Assembly: GCA_003116975.1 (NCBI GenBank)
Contig: BGKB01000006.1
Location: 310,001 to 374,000 of the forward strand
From: Aurantiochytrium sp. KH105
Lineage: Eukaryota; Sar; Bigyra; Thraustochytrida; Thraustochytriidae
Direction of reading: 5' to 3'
DNA length: 64,000 bases
The notes under the pieces are model-generated. The model saw nothing but the letters and a program-made list of their open reading frames with translations. It was not told the origin of the DNA and ran no database searches. Shown piece after piece: positions 1 through 9,615 of this stretch. The position numbers were made by a program, and so were the translations under genes. The stretch's first letter is position 1. Every line of letters starts with the position of its first letter.

Positions 1-557
1 ATTCCATTCCATGCGTCTGGTTTCTCCCCCGCTGCGCTCGGCTCCGCGCGCCAAACCTGACCGCGGCGCGCGAACCTAACCAGAACGAAAGATTGCTTGC
101 CCAGTATCCTGCGACTCTGGCTGTCGGGCTCTTTCGACGGGCCCTCACTCGTCAGTACTACTAGGCCTATACGTAACTTGACTACAGCAGCGCGAAGAAA
201 GAAAGCGAGCAAAGCGAGATCGAGCGAGAGGGCGGCGCGAGAGACCGCTCGCGCGAGGCCGCTCGACGCGCGACGCCGATCGCGGCGCAGCCCGGCCCGG
301 CGGCGCCTGCGCGTCTGCGCGCCTGCCCGCGAGCCCGCGCCGCGCCCGCCTCCCCGCGCGGAGGCAGACCCGCCGGCCGGCCAGCCTGTCCGTCGAGCGG
401 ACGTCGGCGGCGACGCGACGCAGCGCGAGGCGCTGCGCTGCACCTCGACGCGACGCGACGCGACGCGACTCGCGGCGAGGTCGCGCGCGGGACGACCGGG
501 CGGGGAGCTCGGGGGACGTGCGAGGACACCGGGAGGACCAGCGGTTGATCCGGCACC
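1..557. other. GC-rich upstream region of the FAIM-like gene
   Basis: No convincing gene is seen here. The stretch is very GC-rich and low in complexity, with a short CGACG-type tandem repeat at about 446-469. It probably contains the promoter and 5' leader of the gene starting at 558. Open frames on both strands encode only Arg/Ala/Pro-rich peptides without domain signals. Confidence 0.5.
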
Positions 558-2048
558 ATGGAGCGCGGCAGCGATGTCTTTGGGTTCTACGTGGAGAAGG
601 AGTACGTGGGCAAGCGCGTCAAGGGGTCGAAGGTCAAGGTGACGTGGAAGTTCGCTTGTCTGCCGGACCTCAAGACCAACGAGGTCGAACTCAAACACTC
701 GCTGGTGCGCGGCAAGCGCGAGATCAAGTTGAACGGGAGCCTCATCTTTCACAAGAAGAAAATGTTTACCGGCGATTTTCAGCACAAATTCCAAGCCGGT
801 GGCCACCTCTTGGAAATCTTCATTCGCGACCACTTCGAGGGCTACATTTACGATCTCAATGTAGACGGGATCCCATTCCACCGCCTCACGCGCATCACCA
901 CCGAGCAGCTCGAGGAGATGCGTCGCGGCAAGCGGGCTGCTGAATCAGCCGCCGACACGAGCGATGTGAAAAAGATGAGCTACAACGACTTTGTGGGCAG
1001 CAGCAGCGCTGCAAAGGCAACCGTGGACGTGCCCACTGGCGATGACTCGAGTGATGACGACGAGGACGAAGAGGAAGAGGACCTCTGGAAGGACTTTCAG
1101 GCCCAGCGCAAACTGTCCGGGGCGCCCAACGCCAAGGCCATCGCCTCCGCGGCGGCGCCTGTCGCAGCAACGTACTCGGCATGGAGCGAAGACCCCTTTG
1201 CAAGCGCGTCTCACGACTCCTTTAGTCCTTCGGTGGCCACTACGGCCACAGCCACCACGCTCGCGCCAACGGTGTCTACGAACGGCGACTTTGATTGGGC
1301 CGCTGGCGTGTCCACGCGCACATCGGCTGCAGACTCGTACTATGCCTCGGGGCCGCAGCCGCACGCATCTCAACACTCGTCCTACACGGATGTGGGTCAG
1401 CTCTCCTCAAACATGGGCGCCATGAGCATGACAGGGCCGTCGCCGTCTGGGCCCGGCGTTGCGGCGTCCAGCATGTATGGTGCGTCATCGTCGACCTCTT
1501 CTGCAGCAGCACCATCATTATCATCATCTGCAGCATCAACAGCAGCAGCATCGAACCCTTTTGACTTTTACGGTTCTTCGCCAGCGCCGTCCTCTTCGGC
1601 GGCGTACGCGCCTAGCGCGCCTTCTACCTCTTCTGCTGCCTCTGGTTTTGACCCGAGCTCCATCACTTCGCTGTATGGCAATATGTCAACGCCAAGCGCC
1701 GCCCCGAGCACCTCTTCGGGTCCTCCCGGCATCAGCAAGCCACAGCCCGCTAGTTATTCTTCCTATGGAGCACAATACTCTTCGCAGCCTGCGTCCTCTG
1801 CGACCTCGATGGCAACGCAGCCCATGTATTCTTCGTCGCAATATCCGTCGCAGCAGCAGCAGCACCAGCAGCAGCAACCTTCAGCTTCGTCGTACACGGC
1901 TGCCGATTCGTACGTTTCCAACCCGTATGGTCAGCCCCAGCAGCCTCAGCAGCAGCCCCACCTTTCGTACCAGCAAGCCTCGCAGTATCCTTCTTCGTCG
2001 CAGTCGCAGCCGCAGTACACGTACAATAATAGCTCCAACCCCTTTTGA
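558..2048 (+). CDS. FAIM1-like domain protein with endocytic-motif tail
   Basis: A 496-residue protein; the ATG sits in a good CACCATGG context. Residues about 25-115 resemble one half-repeat of Fas apoptotic inhibitory molecule (FAIM): an initial VTW strand, VELKHSLVRGKREIKLNG, then a glycine/histidine turn and YIYDLNVDG, the alternating beta pattern of that family. An acidic stretch (about 165-177) follows, then some 300 residues of low-complexity Ser/Ala/Pro/Gln/Tyr sequence. The tail carries short peptides typical of clathrin adaptors: DPF at 212-214 (AP-2 ear type), NPF at 333-335 and a C-terminal NPF at 494-496 (EH-domain type). The FAIM fold is seen by pattern only; an endocytic role is inference from the motifs. 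Real FAIM has two such repeats, so this would be a single-repeat version fused to a disordered tail. No intron is evident. Confidence 0.7.
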   Translation: MERGSDVFGFYVEKEYVGKRVKGSKVKVTWKFACLPDLKTNEVELKHSLVRGKREIKLNGSLIFHKKKMFTGDFQHKFQAGGHLLEIFIRDHFEGYIYDLNVDGIPFHRLTRITTEQLEEMRRGKRAAESAADTSDVKKMSYNDFVGSSSAAKATVDVPTGDDSSDDDEDEEEEDLWKDFQAQRKLSGAPNAKAIASAAAPVAATYSAWSEDPFASASHDSFSPSVATTATATTLAPTVSTNGDFDWAAGVSTRTSAADSYYASGPQPHASQHSSYTDVGQLSSNMGAMSMTGPSPSGPGVAASSMYGASSSTSSAAAPSLSSSAASTAAASNPFDFYGSSPAPSSSAAYAPSAPSTSSAASGFDPSSITSLYGNMSTPSAAPSTSSGPPGISKPQPASYSSYGAQYSSQPASSATSMATQPMYSSSQYPSQQQQHQQQQPSASSYTAADSYVSNPYGQPQQPQQQPHLSYQQASQYPSSSQSQPQYTYNNSSNPF

Positions 2049-2243
2049 GCAGTCACGCATAAAAGAACGTTTGACGTTTGCGAAGTCAGTATTGAGCCTT
2101 GATGAAATCTTCTGTTTTGACACCGCAGAAATGAGGTCGTCTGGACATCAGACAATCATTCATCTCATTTCCTGTATACAAGTCGAGCCTATGTTCGTGT
2201 TCCCATTCCTTCGATTTCTGCGCTCTTCCAGCTCGCAATGACT

Positions 2244-2267
2244 GTGCTTGCTTGCTTGCTTGCTTGC
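2244..2267. repeat. (TTGC)n microsatellite
   Basis: About six uninterrupted TTGC/CTTG units lie 3' of the FAIM-like gene. Confidence 0.85.
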
Positions 2268-2374
2268 GCTCGGAGTCAGACGTCATGAATGTGAGCTGTG
2301 ACCCGTTTTTACGACCAAACCAACAAAACAGGAAAAGAGAAGAAACTGAAATTTCCAACGACCGAGCCAAACCT

Positions 2375-2375
2375 A

Positions 2376-2434
<59 letters not shown>

Positions 2435-2435
2435 G
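2375..2435. repeat. (TCTG)n microsatellite, about 15 units
   Basis: An uninterrupted tetranucleotide array ends about 53 bases before the ATG at 2488, so it lies in the promoter or 5' leader of the acidic coiled-coil gene. Confidence 0.95.
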
Positions 2436-2487
2436 ACGGTTTGGCGCCGGCGCAAACCAATTGAAGGGCGGCAGAGAAGGGAGAGCG

Positions 2488-3780
2488 ATGTCGGGGCGCG
2501 ACGCGGGCGAGACGGGCGCAGGCAAGGCAGACGGCCCGGAGGCGACGCCTCGTGGCCAAACCTTTGTGCAAGAACTGGTCCCGCGCAGACGCGATGCGAC
2601 TTCAAATGTGAGACGTCGCGCTCGCCCTGGCCGCGAGCGACGACGCGCCAAGCCGCGCACACTGCAAGGTGAGATCGAGGACGACCTTGACGTCTCGCTT
2701 GCAGAGAGTGCCGTGAAAAGTTCTCGCGATAATATTGTCTTTGATAATGATGACGATGACATGCAAGACCGCGACGACGACGATGACGACGATGACGATG
2801 ATGTCCATGATGATTTCTTTCGCGACGACGAGGAGCAAGACGAGCAAGACGAGGACATCGCTAGCGAGAGCGATGACGATGCGCCGACCAAAGAGGTCAA
2901 GAATGCCTCACCAGGTCCAAACGCTGAGACATGGGGCCGTCCTGCCGCCCAAAGGGTTCGACGATCATCACCCGTGTTGACAGCGGGTCGCGGCGAGCCT
3001 GCAAGAAGCGGAAAGAGGCCGAGACCAGCAGCTAGCTCAACCTTGCGAGCGATCGAAGTCTCTTCCGCGAACGTCATCTCTACGTCGTCGTCTTCACCAC
3101 CATTGTCCAGACGGTTTCTGCGACGCGAGCATAGCATCAAGAACAACGATGACGACTCGAGTCACAACAGCAGCGAAGCCAGTGGGGCGAACAATCTTGA
3201 GAGAAAAAGGGGCCAAAGTAGAGAAGCCCAACGTAGTGGCAAGCGTGCCTCAACGAGCGCTAACGCGACGACCTCGGGGTCAGAGTCTGACTCGGACGAC
3301 AATGTTGAGAGGAAGAAAAAGCAGAAACGGCAAGAAGAAGGTCAAGTAAATGAAGAAGACGATCGACGAGAGGAGCGGGCCGTACTCAAGCCTGTCAAGG
3401 AGCGGCTGACGTGCCTGGACATTGTGCACAACCTTGCAAGCGTGCTTGTGGACGAATATGCTGAGGAGCTCGAGCAGCGCGGACGACCCGAGTATGCCGT
3501 TTTCCTGGACCGCTTCCTCGCCGAAATCCGAAGCGAATTTGCCGTGTACAATACTCTGGCACACGAGTTTGCAAGTCATTCTCGGTTTTCTCGTGCCCTC
3601 ACAAGGGAGCTTCAGGACTTGCGAGAGAAGCTTGCCTGGATGCAAAAGCAACGCATTCGCGCCGAACGACTCGTAAGTGCCAAGCGCGCAGAGCTTGCTC
3701 ATCGAGAGGCTTCCAAAAAGGAAGATGATGCCGCATCGGCCTACCTTGCGCGTCTCCAGCCGAGCTCCCAGAGGAGGTGA
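2488..3780 (+). CDS. acidic, nuclear-type coiled-coil protein, unrecognised
   Basis: A 430-residue protein read from the first ATG (MSGRDAGETG); the frame is open slightly further upstream but has no earlier ATG. It opens with a basic Arg-rich section, then a run of Asp with an Asp/Glu-rich stretch (about 85-135), then Ser-rich and basic patches including KKKQKR that could act as nuclear localisation signals. The last 130 residues are ordered: a helical segment beginning LTCLDIVHNLASVLVDEYAE followed by a long charged coiled coil. The layout (charged disordered N-terminus, helical C-terminus) resembles chromatin or kinetochore linkers, but no family could be named. It is convergent with the HemK gene, the stops being 380 bases apart. 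Confidence 0.7.
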   Translation: MSGRDAGETGAGKADGPEATPRGQTFVQELVPRRRDATSNVRRRARPGRERRRAKPRTLQGEIEDDLDVSLAESAVKSSRDNIVFDNDDDDMQDRDDDDDDDDDDVHDDFFRDDEEQDEQDEDIASESDDDAPTKEVKNASPGPNAETWGRPAAQRVRRSSPVLTAGRGEPARSGKRPRPAASSTLRAIEVSSANVISTSSSSPPLSRRFLRREHSIKNNDDDSSHNSSEASGANNLERKRGQSREAQRSGKRASTSANATTSGSESDSDDNVERKKKQKRQEEGQVNEEDDRREERAVLKPVKERLTCLDIVHNLASVLVDEYAEELEQRGRPEYAVFLDRFLAEIRSEFAVYNTLAHEFASHSRFSRALTRELQDLREKLAWMQKQRIRAERLVSAKRAELAHREASKKEDDAASAYLARLQPSSQRR

Positions 3781-4160
3781 CGGGCGGGTCTGCAATCAAT
3801 CATCGAATGGCAAAGCTAGCTCTTTTCATGATTTTGTATTGAAACGGGTTTTGATCAGTTTGCGTGAGTCCCTCGATAAGCCTATTGAAGATAGACGGCT
3901 TGGAACAAGAACTGAGTGGGTGGCTGGGCGGCTCAATGGTTTGAGTCTTGAAATAAGGTTGCTCCGTCGAAGTTGTAGATCATCAAAATCAACATCATCA
4001 TTGTTTGTTACTTACGTGGATGCTACAAATCCCCTCATAACATGGCATTGCAGGTCGGTGAGCTTGCACCATAATCATGTCGTATCATGCGGGAAGGAAA
4101 TGGATGGAAATGGGACGAGATGGAATCGGGACAGAATAGGATTGGGAACAGCGTTCCCTT
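3781..4160. other. convergent intergenic spacer
   Basis: The 3' flanks of two convergent genes. It is less GC-rich than the flanking coding sequence. Nothing else was recognised. Confidence 0.5.
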
Positions 4161-5168
4161 CTAGGCGAGGGTGACCTTTACGCAGCGATCGATACCGGAG
4201 AGGTCACGACGTATCTCGACTGTGCTAGAAGGCGACTTTTCGCAAATGAGCGCCGCGATCCGCAATGCCTGCGTCGATCCGGCCTCGAGAACAATCGCGC
4301 TTCCCTTTTCAAGAACTCCGGCGTCCAATAGGCTTGGAATTTGGTCGGCAATCGCACGATAGCAAGCCAGTCCGTCCGCGCCACCCTCGAGGGCCAGGTG
4401 CGGCTCGTGGTCCCGCACGGAGGGGTCGAGGTCAAGCATCTCCCCCGTAGTGATATACGGGGGGTTGCTCATGAGCACGCGCGCCGGCTGGCCCGGCAGC
4501 GGCATGCTCGCCGCGAGATCGGCGGCCAGCGTTGGGGAGGTAAAGTCAAGGTTCGCGAGGGCGACCCGATCCTGGAGGCCCGCTCTCTCGGCATTGCGCG
4601 CGGCGATGCGGATGGCGGCCGGCGAGAGGTCGACGCCGAGGCCGCGTGCTGCCTGGCATTCGCTCAGGGCCGCGAGCAAGAGGCAGCCGGTCCCGGTGCC
4701 GAGGTCGATGATTTGGGACGCTTCTGTGTCGGCATTGGCAGTCGGCTCGTCGGCCTTGCGCAGGTGGCCCACGGCGGTCTCCACGAGGATCTCCGAGCAG
4801 GGCCGCGGGATGAGAACGTCGGGGCTCACCTCGAGCTCGAGCGTCCAAAAGTACGCCTTGCCGGTGATGTAGGCGACGGGCTCGTCGAGGTCTATCCTGC
4901 GCCGCAGCACCTCGGCCACCCGGGCCTCGTCGGCGCCGCCCTGCTCGCCCAGGAACTCGGCCAGCAGCCGCGCCTCCTCCCACGCCCGCGCCCCGCCCAC
5001 GCGCCCGCGCAGCTCGCGCGACAGCGGCTTGTGCAGCCGCGCCGCCAGTTCTCGCCACGCGCCCGCCATGTCCGCCCGACCCTCGGGCCGCCGCGTCTCT
5101 CCGCTCCTCTTCTCCCCAATGCCGTTTTGCCGCCTCTCGAGGCTCTCTCCAGATAGATAGGATAGCAT
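4161..5168 (-). CDS. HEMK1: HemK/PrmC-type glutamine N5-methyltransferase
   Basis: A 335-residue protein if the ATG at 5168 is used, 302 residues from the ATG at 5069 (MAGAWRELAA). It methylates the glutamine of the GGQ motif in release factors, here probably organellar because of the bacterial-type sequence. The PrmC N-terminal helical domain comes first, then the linker ending LIPRPCSEILVE (about 119-130), the SAM-binding loop IDLGTGTGCLLLA (154-166) and the catalytic NPPY (235-238). The usual RPETE of the linker reads RPCSE, a small deviation. Upstream, at 5298-5296, lies ATG followed at once by GTAAGT, a CTAAC branch-point-like site near 5215 and an AG at 5173-5172 that joins in frame just before the ATG at 5168. 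A first exon consisting only of ATG is therefore possible and would add two residues. Confidence 0.9.
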   Translation of the reverse strand: MLSYLSGESLERRQNGIGEKRSGETRRPEGRADMAGAWRELAARLHKPLSRELRGRVGGARAWEEARLLAEFLGEQGGADEARVAEVLRRRIDLDEPVAYITGKAYFWTLELEVSPDVLIPRPCSEILVETAVGHLRKADEPTANADTEASQIIDLGTGTGCLLLAALSECQAARGLGVDLSPAAIRIAARNAERAGLQDRVALANLDFTSPTLAADLAASMPLPGQPARVLMSNPPYITTGEMLDLDPSVRDHEPHLALEGGADGLACYRAIADQIPSLLDAGVLEKGSAIVLEAGSTQALRIAALICEKSPSSTVEIRRDLSGIDRCVKVTLA

Positions 5169-6263
5169 AGGCTACTACCACGATGCCAGCAGTCGCTATC
5201 GCAGTCGGGACGTGAGTTAGTTGGCTGTCGATTGATTTCCTCTTTCACTGGTGCTCTTCTTCCTCTTCTTCTTCTTCCTGGATCCCCCGACTTACCATGG
5301 TTACTATACTGTGGCAGGCGGCCGCCGTGTTTCCTTTTCCTCGGGCACGGCATTTCCTCGCGTCTCGCCTTCGTTTCCCAGGCTGGGATTGCACGTTTGG
5401 AGATATCACGATCGGGTCTGCACCGTGGGTGGCATCCGCACCGGGGCAGGGGCCATCGGGGCACTGGGCCATGAAGGGATTTGGCAAATCGTGCCGGATT
5501 AGCCGCATTGGCCGGCATTAGGCACAGGATTTGGTTGGCATCGTGCTGATCGTGCCGAGATGGTGCCGGAGATCATGCATGTTTCACGAGCACCGCGCCG
5601 CCTTTCCTCGCGTGGTATGGCACAGACACGCAGAAGAGCAGCGCTCACGATTGGGGAGTATATCGCGAACGCATGATGACGATGTCGCCGTCGATAGCGG
5701 AGATGGAGATGAGCAGGAGGGCCTCGTCGAGCTCGTCCGTCGAGCGCCCATCGTGATAAACGAATTCGCGAGTGAAAGCGTGATGTCGCTCTTTTGCTAG
5801 TAAGCAACATGTGACCTCGAGCTGCATGACGACTGCGAGACATCAACGAAAAGAATGCTTTTGCTCATCGTTTCCAGCTGGTCTCGTCGTCATCGTCGTC
5901 GTCGTCGTCGTCATTGTCGTCCGTGCCGCCGAAGGCAAGGCCGGGTCAACGACGAGGTAAACGCGGTCTGCCATCTATCCGTCTGTCTATCTATCCGTCG
6001 GGGTCGCCCGCCATGGCCAAGTCCGTCGTCGTAGCGCGCGTAGTCATAAAAGCAGAGAGATAGATTAGATTCGCTTAGCAAAGGTCGGGCGACGCGTGAG
6101 CGCCGCATAGCGCGCGGGGGTGCGCTGCTGGTCGTAGCTGGCGGCGACGCGAAGTGGCAGCACGCGCTGGTCGGCCACCCGAGCTTCGACGAGCTACGTC
6201 TCGGGGAGAGAGAGAGAGAGAGAGAGAGAGAAAGTCGTGGGCTAGCCGCCAAAACAGCCAGCC
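5169..6263. other. 1.1 kb gap between divergent genes
   Basis: It may contain the ATG-only first exon of the HemK gene (5298-5296, minus strand). Otherwise there are GTC/GTCATC repeats near 5885-5925, a CTAT/CTGT-type repeat near 5980-6000 and a GA microsatellite at 6205-6232. Open frames of up to 115 codons on either strand show no domain signal and are not called. Confidence 0.45.
6205..6232. repeat. (GA)n microsatellite
   Basis: Uninterrupted GA dinucleotide run about 32 bases before the proposed ATG of the SANT gene. Confidence 0.9.
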
Positions 6264-7268
6264 ATGGCGGACGCAGCGCGTACGTTTCTTTCTTTTTCGT
6301 CGAGCCTGTGCGACGCAGACGAAAGAGGTATCGCGCTCATAGCAACAGGGACGCGTAGAACGCCGGCCCCTTGACCCGTTGGTCAAGACGTACAGTTCTT
6401 TATATATAATCATGAAGGAATGACTAACGTGACCGCGGCAACGCGCGTCGGACGCAGGCGAAAACAAGCGTAAGCTGCAGACCGTGGATCGAAGCATGGA
6501 CTTTGTACAAAGACTGGCGCTTGACCCGCTCCTCAAGATTCCCGAGGGATCGCAAGAGCGCTCAGACGTTCTTTCCCTCCGCGACGTAAGTGAGCAACAG
6601 CATCATGATGACGTAGAACTGTATCTACAAGAATACTTCTTTTCCACGGAGATGAAGACTGACCGCACATACAGCGAGTTTACGAAACTTCTAGCAGTAC
6701 AATTCCGCAGCAATCCGCAGGGCCAGTAGGCGGCACACAAGCGAAACGAAGGCGCGGCGACGGCATCACCATGCGGCGAATGACGAGACCGTGCTCGCCG
6801 ACCCTCTTTACCGGCGTAAAGTCGCGCGAAGAGCCAAACGATCCGCAGGCAGACCTTGGAGAAACCCTTGGCCTTATTCACAAGCAAAAGTTTCCGGCCC
6901 AACCCGTAGATATCAACGGGCCGTCACTCAAGCTCAGAACTTCAACCCTGCTGACATCCTCCCGTTATCGTGGCAAGTCCAGCTCGAGCGGTCGCGGCCG
7001 TTCGCTCGACGTGCGTCTTGCCGGAATTCAGCATCACAATTCTCTTGGACGACTCGTGAGCCCCTTGTACAGACCCTCCGTTGAGGAGCAGTGGGCTCCA
7101 CGAGAGATTGCTATTTTTGAGGCGGGCATTTGCGCCTATGGAAAGAACTTTCACGCCATTCAGAAGATGATTCGCTCCAAAACCACTTGCGAGGTCATTG
7201 ATTTCTACTATGTCTGGAAGAAAACCGACAGCTACAAGGTTTGGAAGCGCTCGTACCATGACGAGTAG
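6264..7268 (+). CDS. SANT-domain chromatin protein, three exons
   Basis: Proposed exons are 6264-6279, 6458-6585 and 6711-7268, giving 233 residues. Exon 1 encodes MADAAR in a GCCATGG context and ends at a GTACGT donor. A TGACTAAC branch-point-like site at 6421 precedes the acceptor at 6457; the second donor is GTAAGT. The spliced frame is continuous, while unspliced reading stops at 6727-6729. The C-terminal 60 residues are a SANT domain of the MTA/MIER/CoREST type: EEQWAPREIAIFEAGICAYG, then KNFHAIQ, then FYYVWKKT. In that family the SANT domain follows an ELM2 domain and recruits histone deacetylase; no clear ELM2 is visible here. A role in a deacetylase-type complex is inference. Exon boundaries come from splice consensus and frame only; retention of intron 2 is the main alternative. 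Confidence 0.7.
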
Positions 7269-7980
7269 AGTATGCCTACTAAACTACCCTTGGTCGTCTT
7301 TTTTTTTTGTTCTCACTTTTCTAGGGGGATGGATCTTCGTCGCAGGGTAAACCCACGTCAAACTAACAGGAAAGGAGAAAGCACCTTTACATACATGAAA
7401 GCGAGCAAATGAGCAATGTTCCTTCTCGTTAGTTTATTTATTGCTTTCCACGCGAAAACAGGCAAAGCAGAATGGTCATCTTTCTCGTTTCTTTTTGCTT
7501 TTTCTTTTTATATGATTTCCCGTAGAATGACTTGCCCATTTACTATTTTTGAAGCAAGGCTTGCGTCGCTTGGCTGAAAGCTCATGCCATCAAAGCGAAT
7601 ACAGCGCGATCCTCCTTGCCTACACTTTCTCCTCCTCCGCCGACGCAGTGTGAAAGCCTCGGGCAACCCATCATCCCACAGACCCATCGCACACCTTGAC
7701 CAAAGTACGCGGTGTGCGCGCGCGCACCCCCTCCCAACCCAGGTGTGCTTCGTCCGCGTACGGCGTCCGTCCCGGTCCTTCTCGCGGTTAGGGTGGTGCA
7801 AAGTCCGGCGCAGATGCGCGCCGATCCAGGGAGCCACGGATGGACGCGATTGGGGGCCCCGGCAGACCCCCGAAACGAGCGGGGCGGCGGCGGGAAACAA
7901 GAGACGAGAGGCAGGAGCGGCGCGAGGCAGACAGACAAGAATACTGAGCAGAAGACGCGCAGAAACTCGCGCTCGCCACC
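7269..7980. other. spacer and 5' leader of eL38
   Basis: The first 250 bases are AT-rich 3' flank of the SANT gene with poly-T runs. The remainder is GC-rich promoter and leader of the ribosomal protein gene. No gene is seen. Confidence 0.5.
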
Positions 7981-8659
7981 ATGGTACGTGCGCGGAGACG
8001 GGTCGCGGCAGGCGCGGCTGGGCGCCCTGCGCAGACGGACGGACGCCGCCACCTTGCCGCGGAGCAGCTACGCCGCCTGCGCCTGAGGAGGCGTGGCATC
8101 GGCGCGGGATGTCGGGGACTCGCGATGCGGCTGGCCACGAGTGGCCCTTGGCCACAGACGGGCCGTGCTGTGCAGACGTGCAGACAAAGACGTCTGCGCG
8201 GCTGTGTAGCAGAGAGGAGACCTCTGGCTGGTTGATGATTTGCAAGAGTGGTCTTCATAGTTTCTCGACGGCGAGGGTATTTTTGTGGTGGTGTTGATTA
8301 TGTTGGTGTTGGCGATTTTGATGTGCGCGAAGGCGTAAACGATTGGAGGAGCGTATAACTGACCTGAGTCGCAATGAAACCGCGCTTTGCTTGCCCTATT
8401 TGCTCTTGCTTTTGCGTTTTCTTACCATGACGAACGTTCACAGCCCAAGGAGATCAAGGACATCCGTGACTTCCTGCAGACGGCACGGAGGGCGGATGCC
8501 AAGAAGGTGACCATCAAGAAGGACAAGAAGAACAAGACCAAGTTCAAGATCCGCTGCTCGAGGTACCTCTACACCCTGGTCGTCCCAGACCGTGAGAAGG
8601 CTGAAAAGCTCACGCAGTCGCTTCCTCCTGGCCTTAAGCGCGAGGAGATCAAGAAGTAA
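7981..8659 (+). CDS. RPL38: 60S ribosomal protein eL38
   Basis: Two exons: 7981-7983 (only the ATG) and 8444-8659, giving 72 residues. After splicing the protein starts [17 protein letters not shown] and continues with [11 protein letters not shown] and LTQSLPPGL, closely matching eL38, which is normally about 70 residues. The ATG has a GCCACCATGG context and the next base begins a GTACGT donor; the acceptor is TTCACAG at 8443. The intron is 460 nt, long for this window. An intron exactly after the start codon explains why the exon-2 frame alone has no sensible N-terminus. eL38 is a small component of the cytosolic large subunit. Confidence 0.95.
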
Positions 8660-9615
8660 CTCCTATTCTTTGTTCGCCTAGGAGAAACCTATATTCTGAC
8701 GCGCCTTCATTTCTCTTTGTTCCTGCTTCGTCTCCGCCTTCTTCCGCTTCTTCAATGCTTTTCGTCTTTGCGCAATGAGCTTGTTATGAGCGCACTGAAC
8801 TAAAATGTTGACCAAGTTCTTGTCCGGATTATCTTGCCTTGCCCAATGTGCTCTCACGCAAGTCGAAAGTAGATATCATCAACACACCTTGTCATTGTTG
8901 GAGAAGAGAGAAAGGGGGGTGAGCTCCTTGACTACGCGTGGGAGCATTACAAGCCCTGAAACCTACCTGCGCTCATGTTTACGAACTTTTTTTTTTTTCC
9001 AAAACCTTTTGCAGCCCACGAACAGTGGTGCGCGTAAGCGCCACTCACAATCGTACTCATGTTGCAACGCTTTCGCGAACAGGAGGACAGACGTTGGCCG
9101 AGAACATGTGTCCGTGCCTCGTGAACAAGAGGTCACAAGTCTCCTATTTTTTTTTAAAATTAAGAAATCACCTTGCAAGGCCTCTGGGATGACGTCCGAC
9201 GTTCGTTTGTCTGACAGATGAAGTGCCTGCATTTCAAGAACTCTTGACAATCCCTAACATGCGCAGGCCCTTGCTCCGAAGGCAACTTCGCGACATTTGT
9301 TTGTATCTCTTCCAGTTAAATTTTATTTTTAAAATTAATTTTAAAAAATTACATGTTCCGATGCAACGCCAATAAAAGGTTGGCGGGGAAGTGAAGTGCT
9401 GAAGTGCTTTCCCTTGCTCAAACAGTCCTCTGTACAAAAGAAAAAGATCGCTTTCTTGCGACAAGGTGAATTTATACGTCTTTTACTATTGTCGAAACAG
9501 CGGTACGAGGAGAAGCAAATGGGGCCGTCCATGGAAGCGCAGCATTACAAGCAATTATTCCTTTTGCAAGCGTTGAAAAGTAGACATCTATGGATCCAGT
9601 TACACGAGAACGCGT
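8660..9615. other. AT-rich convergent gap
   Basis: Nearly 1 kb between the convergent eL38 and RPF2 genes, markedly AT-richer than its surroundings. It has poly-T runs near 8990 and 9150 and a perfect 22-bp palindrome at 9326-9347. Short open frames of up to 138 codons show no domain signal. Confidence 0.5.
9326..9347. repeat. perfect 22-bp AT palindrome
   Basis: The sequence reads identically on both strands, centred between 9336 and 9337 on TTAA, and is made wholly of A and T. It may simply reflect local AT-richness. Confidence 0.8.

Larger units (their letters stand above)
2049..2487. other. intergenic, microsatellite-bearing
   Basis: Short head-to-tail spacer between two plus-strand genes. 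It contains a CTTG-type tetranucleotide repeat (about 2244-2267) and a long TCTG repeat (about 2375-2435). No gene is seen. Confidence 0.5.

Noticed and set aside
7984-8443. Box C/D snoRNA inside the eL38 intron
   Set aside because: TGATGAT near 8233 and CTGA near 8359 are present, but the first base of box C is wrong, the spacing of about 125 is long and no terminal stem pairs.
8805-9221. 138-codon plus-strand frame after eL38
   Set aside because: It lies in AT-rich spacer and includes homopolymer-encoded Phe runs.
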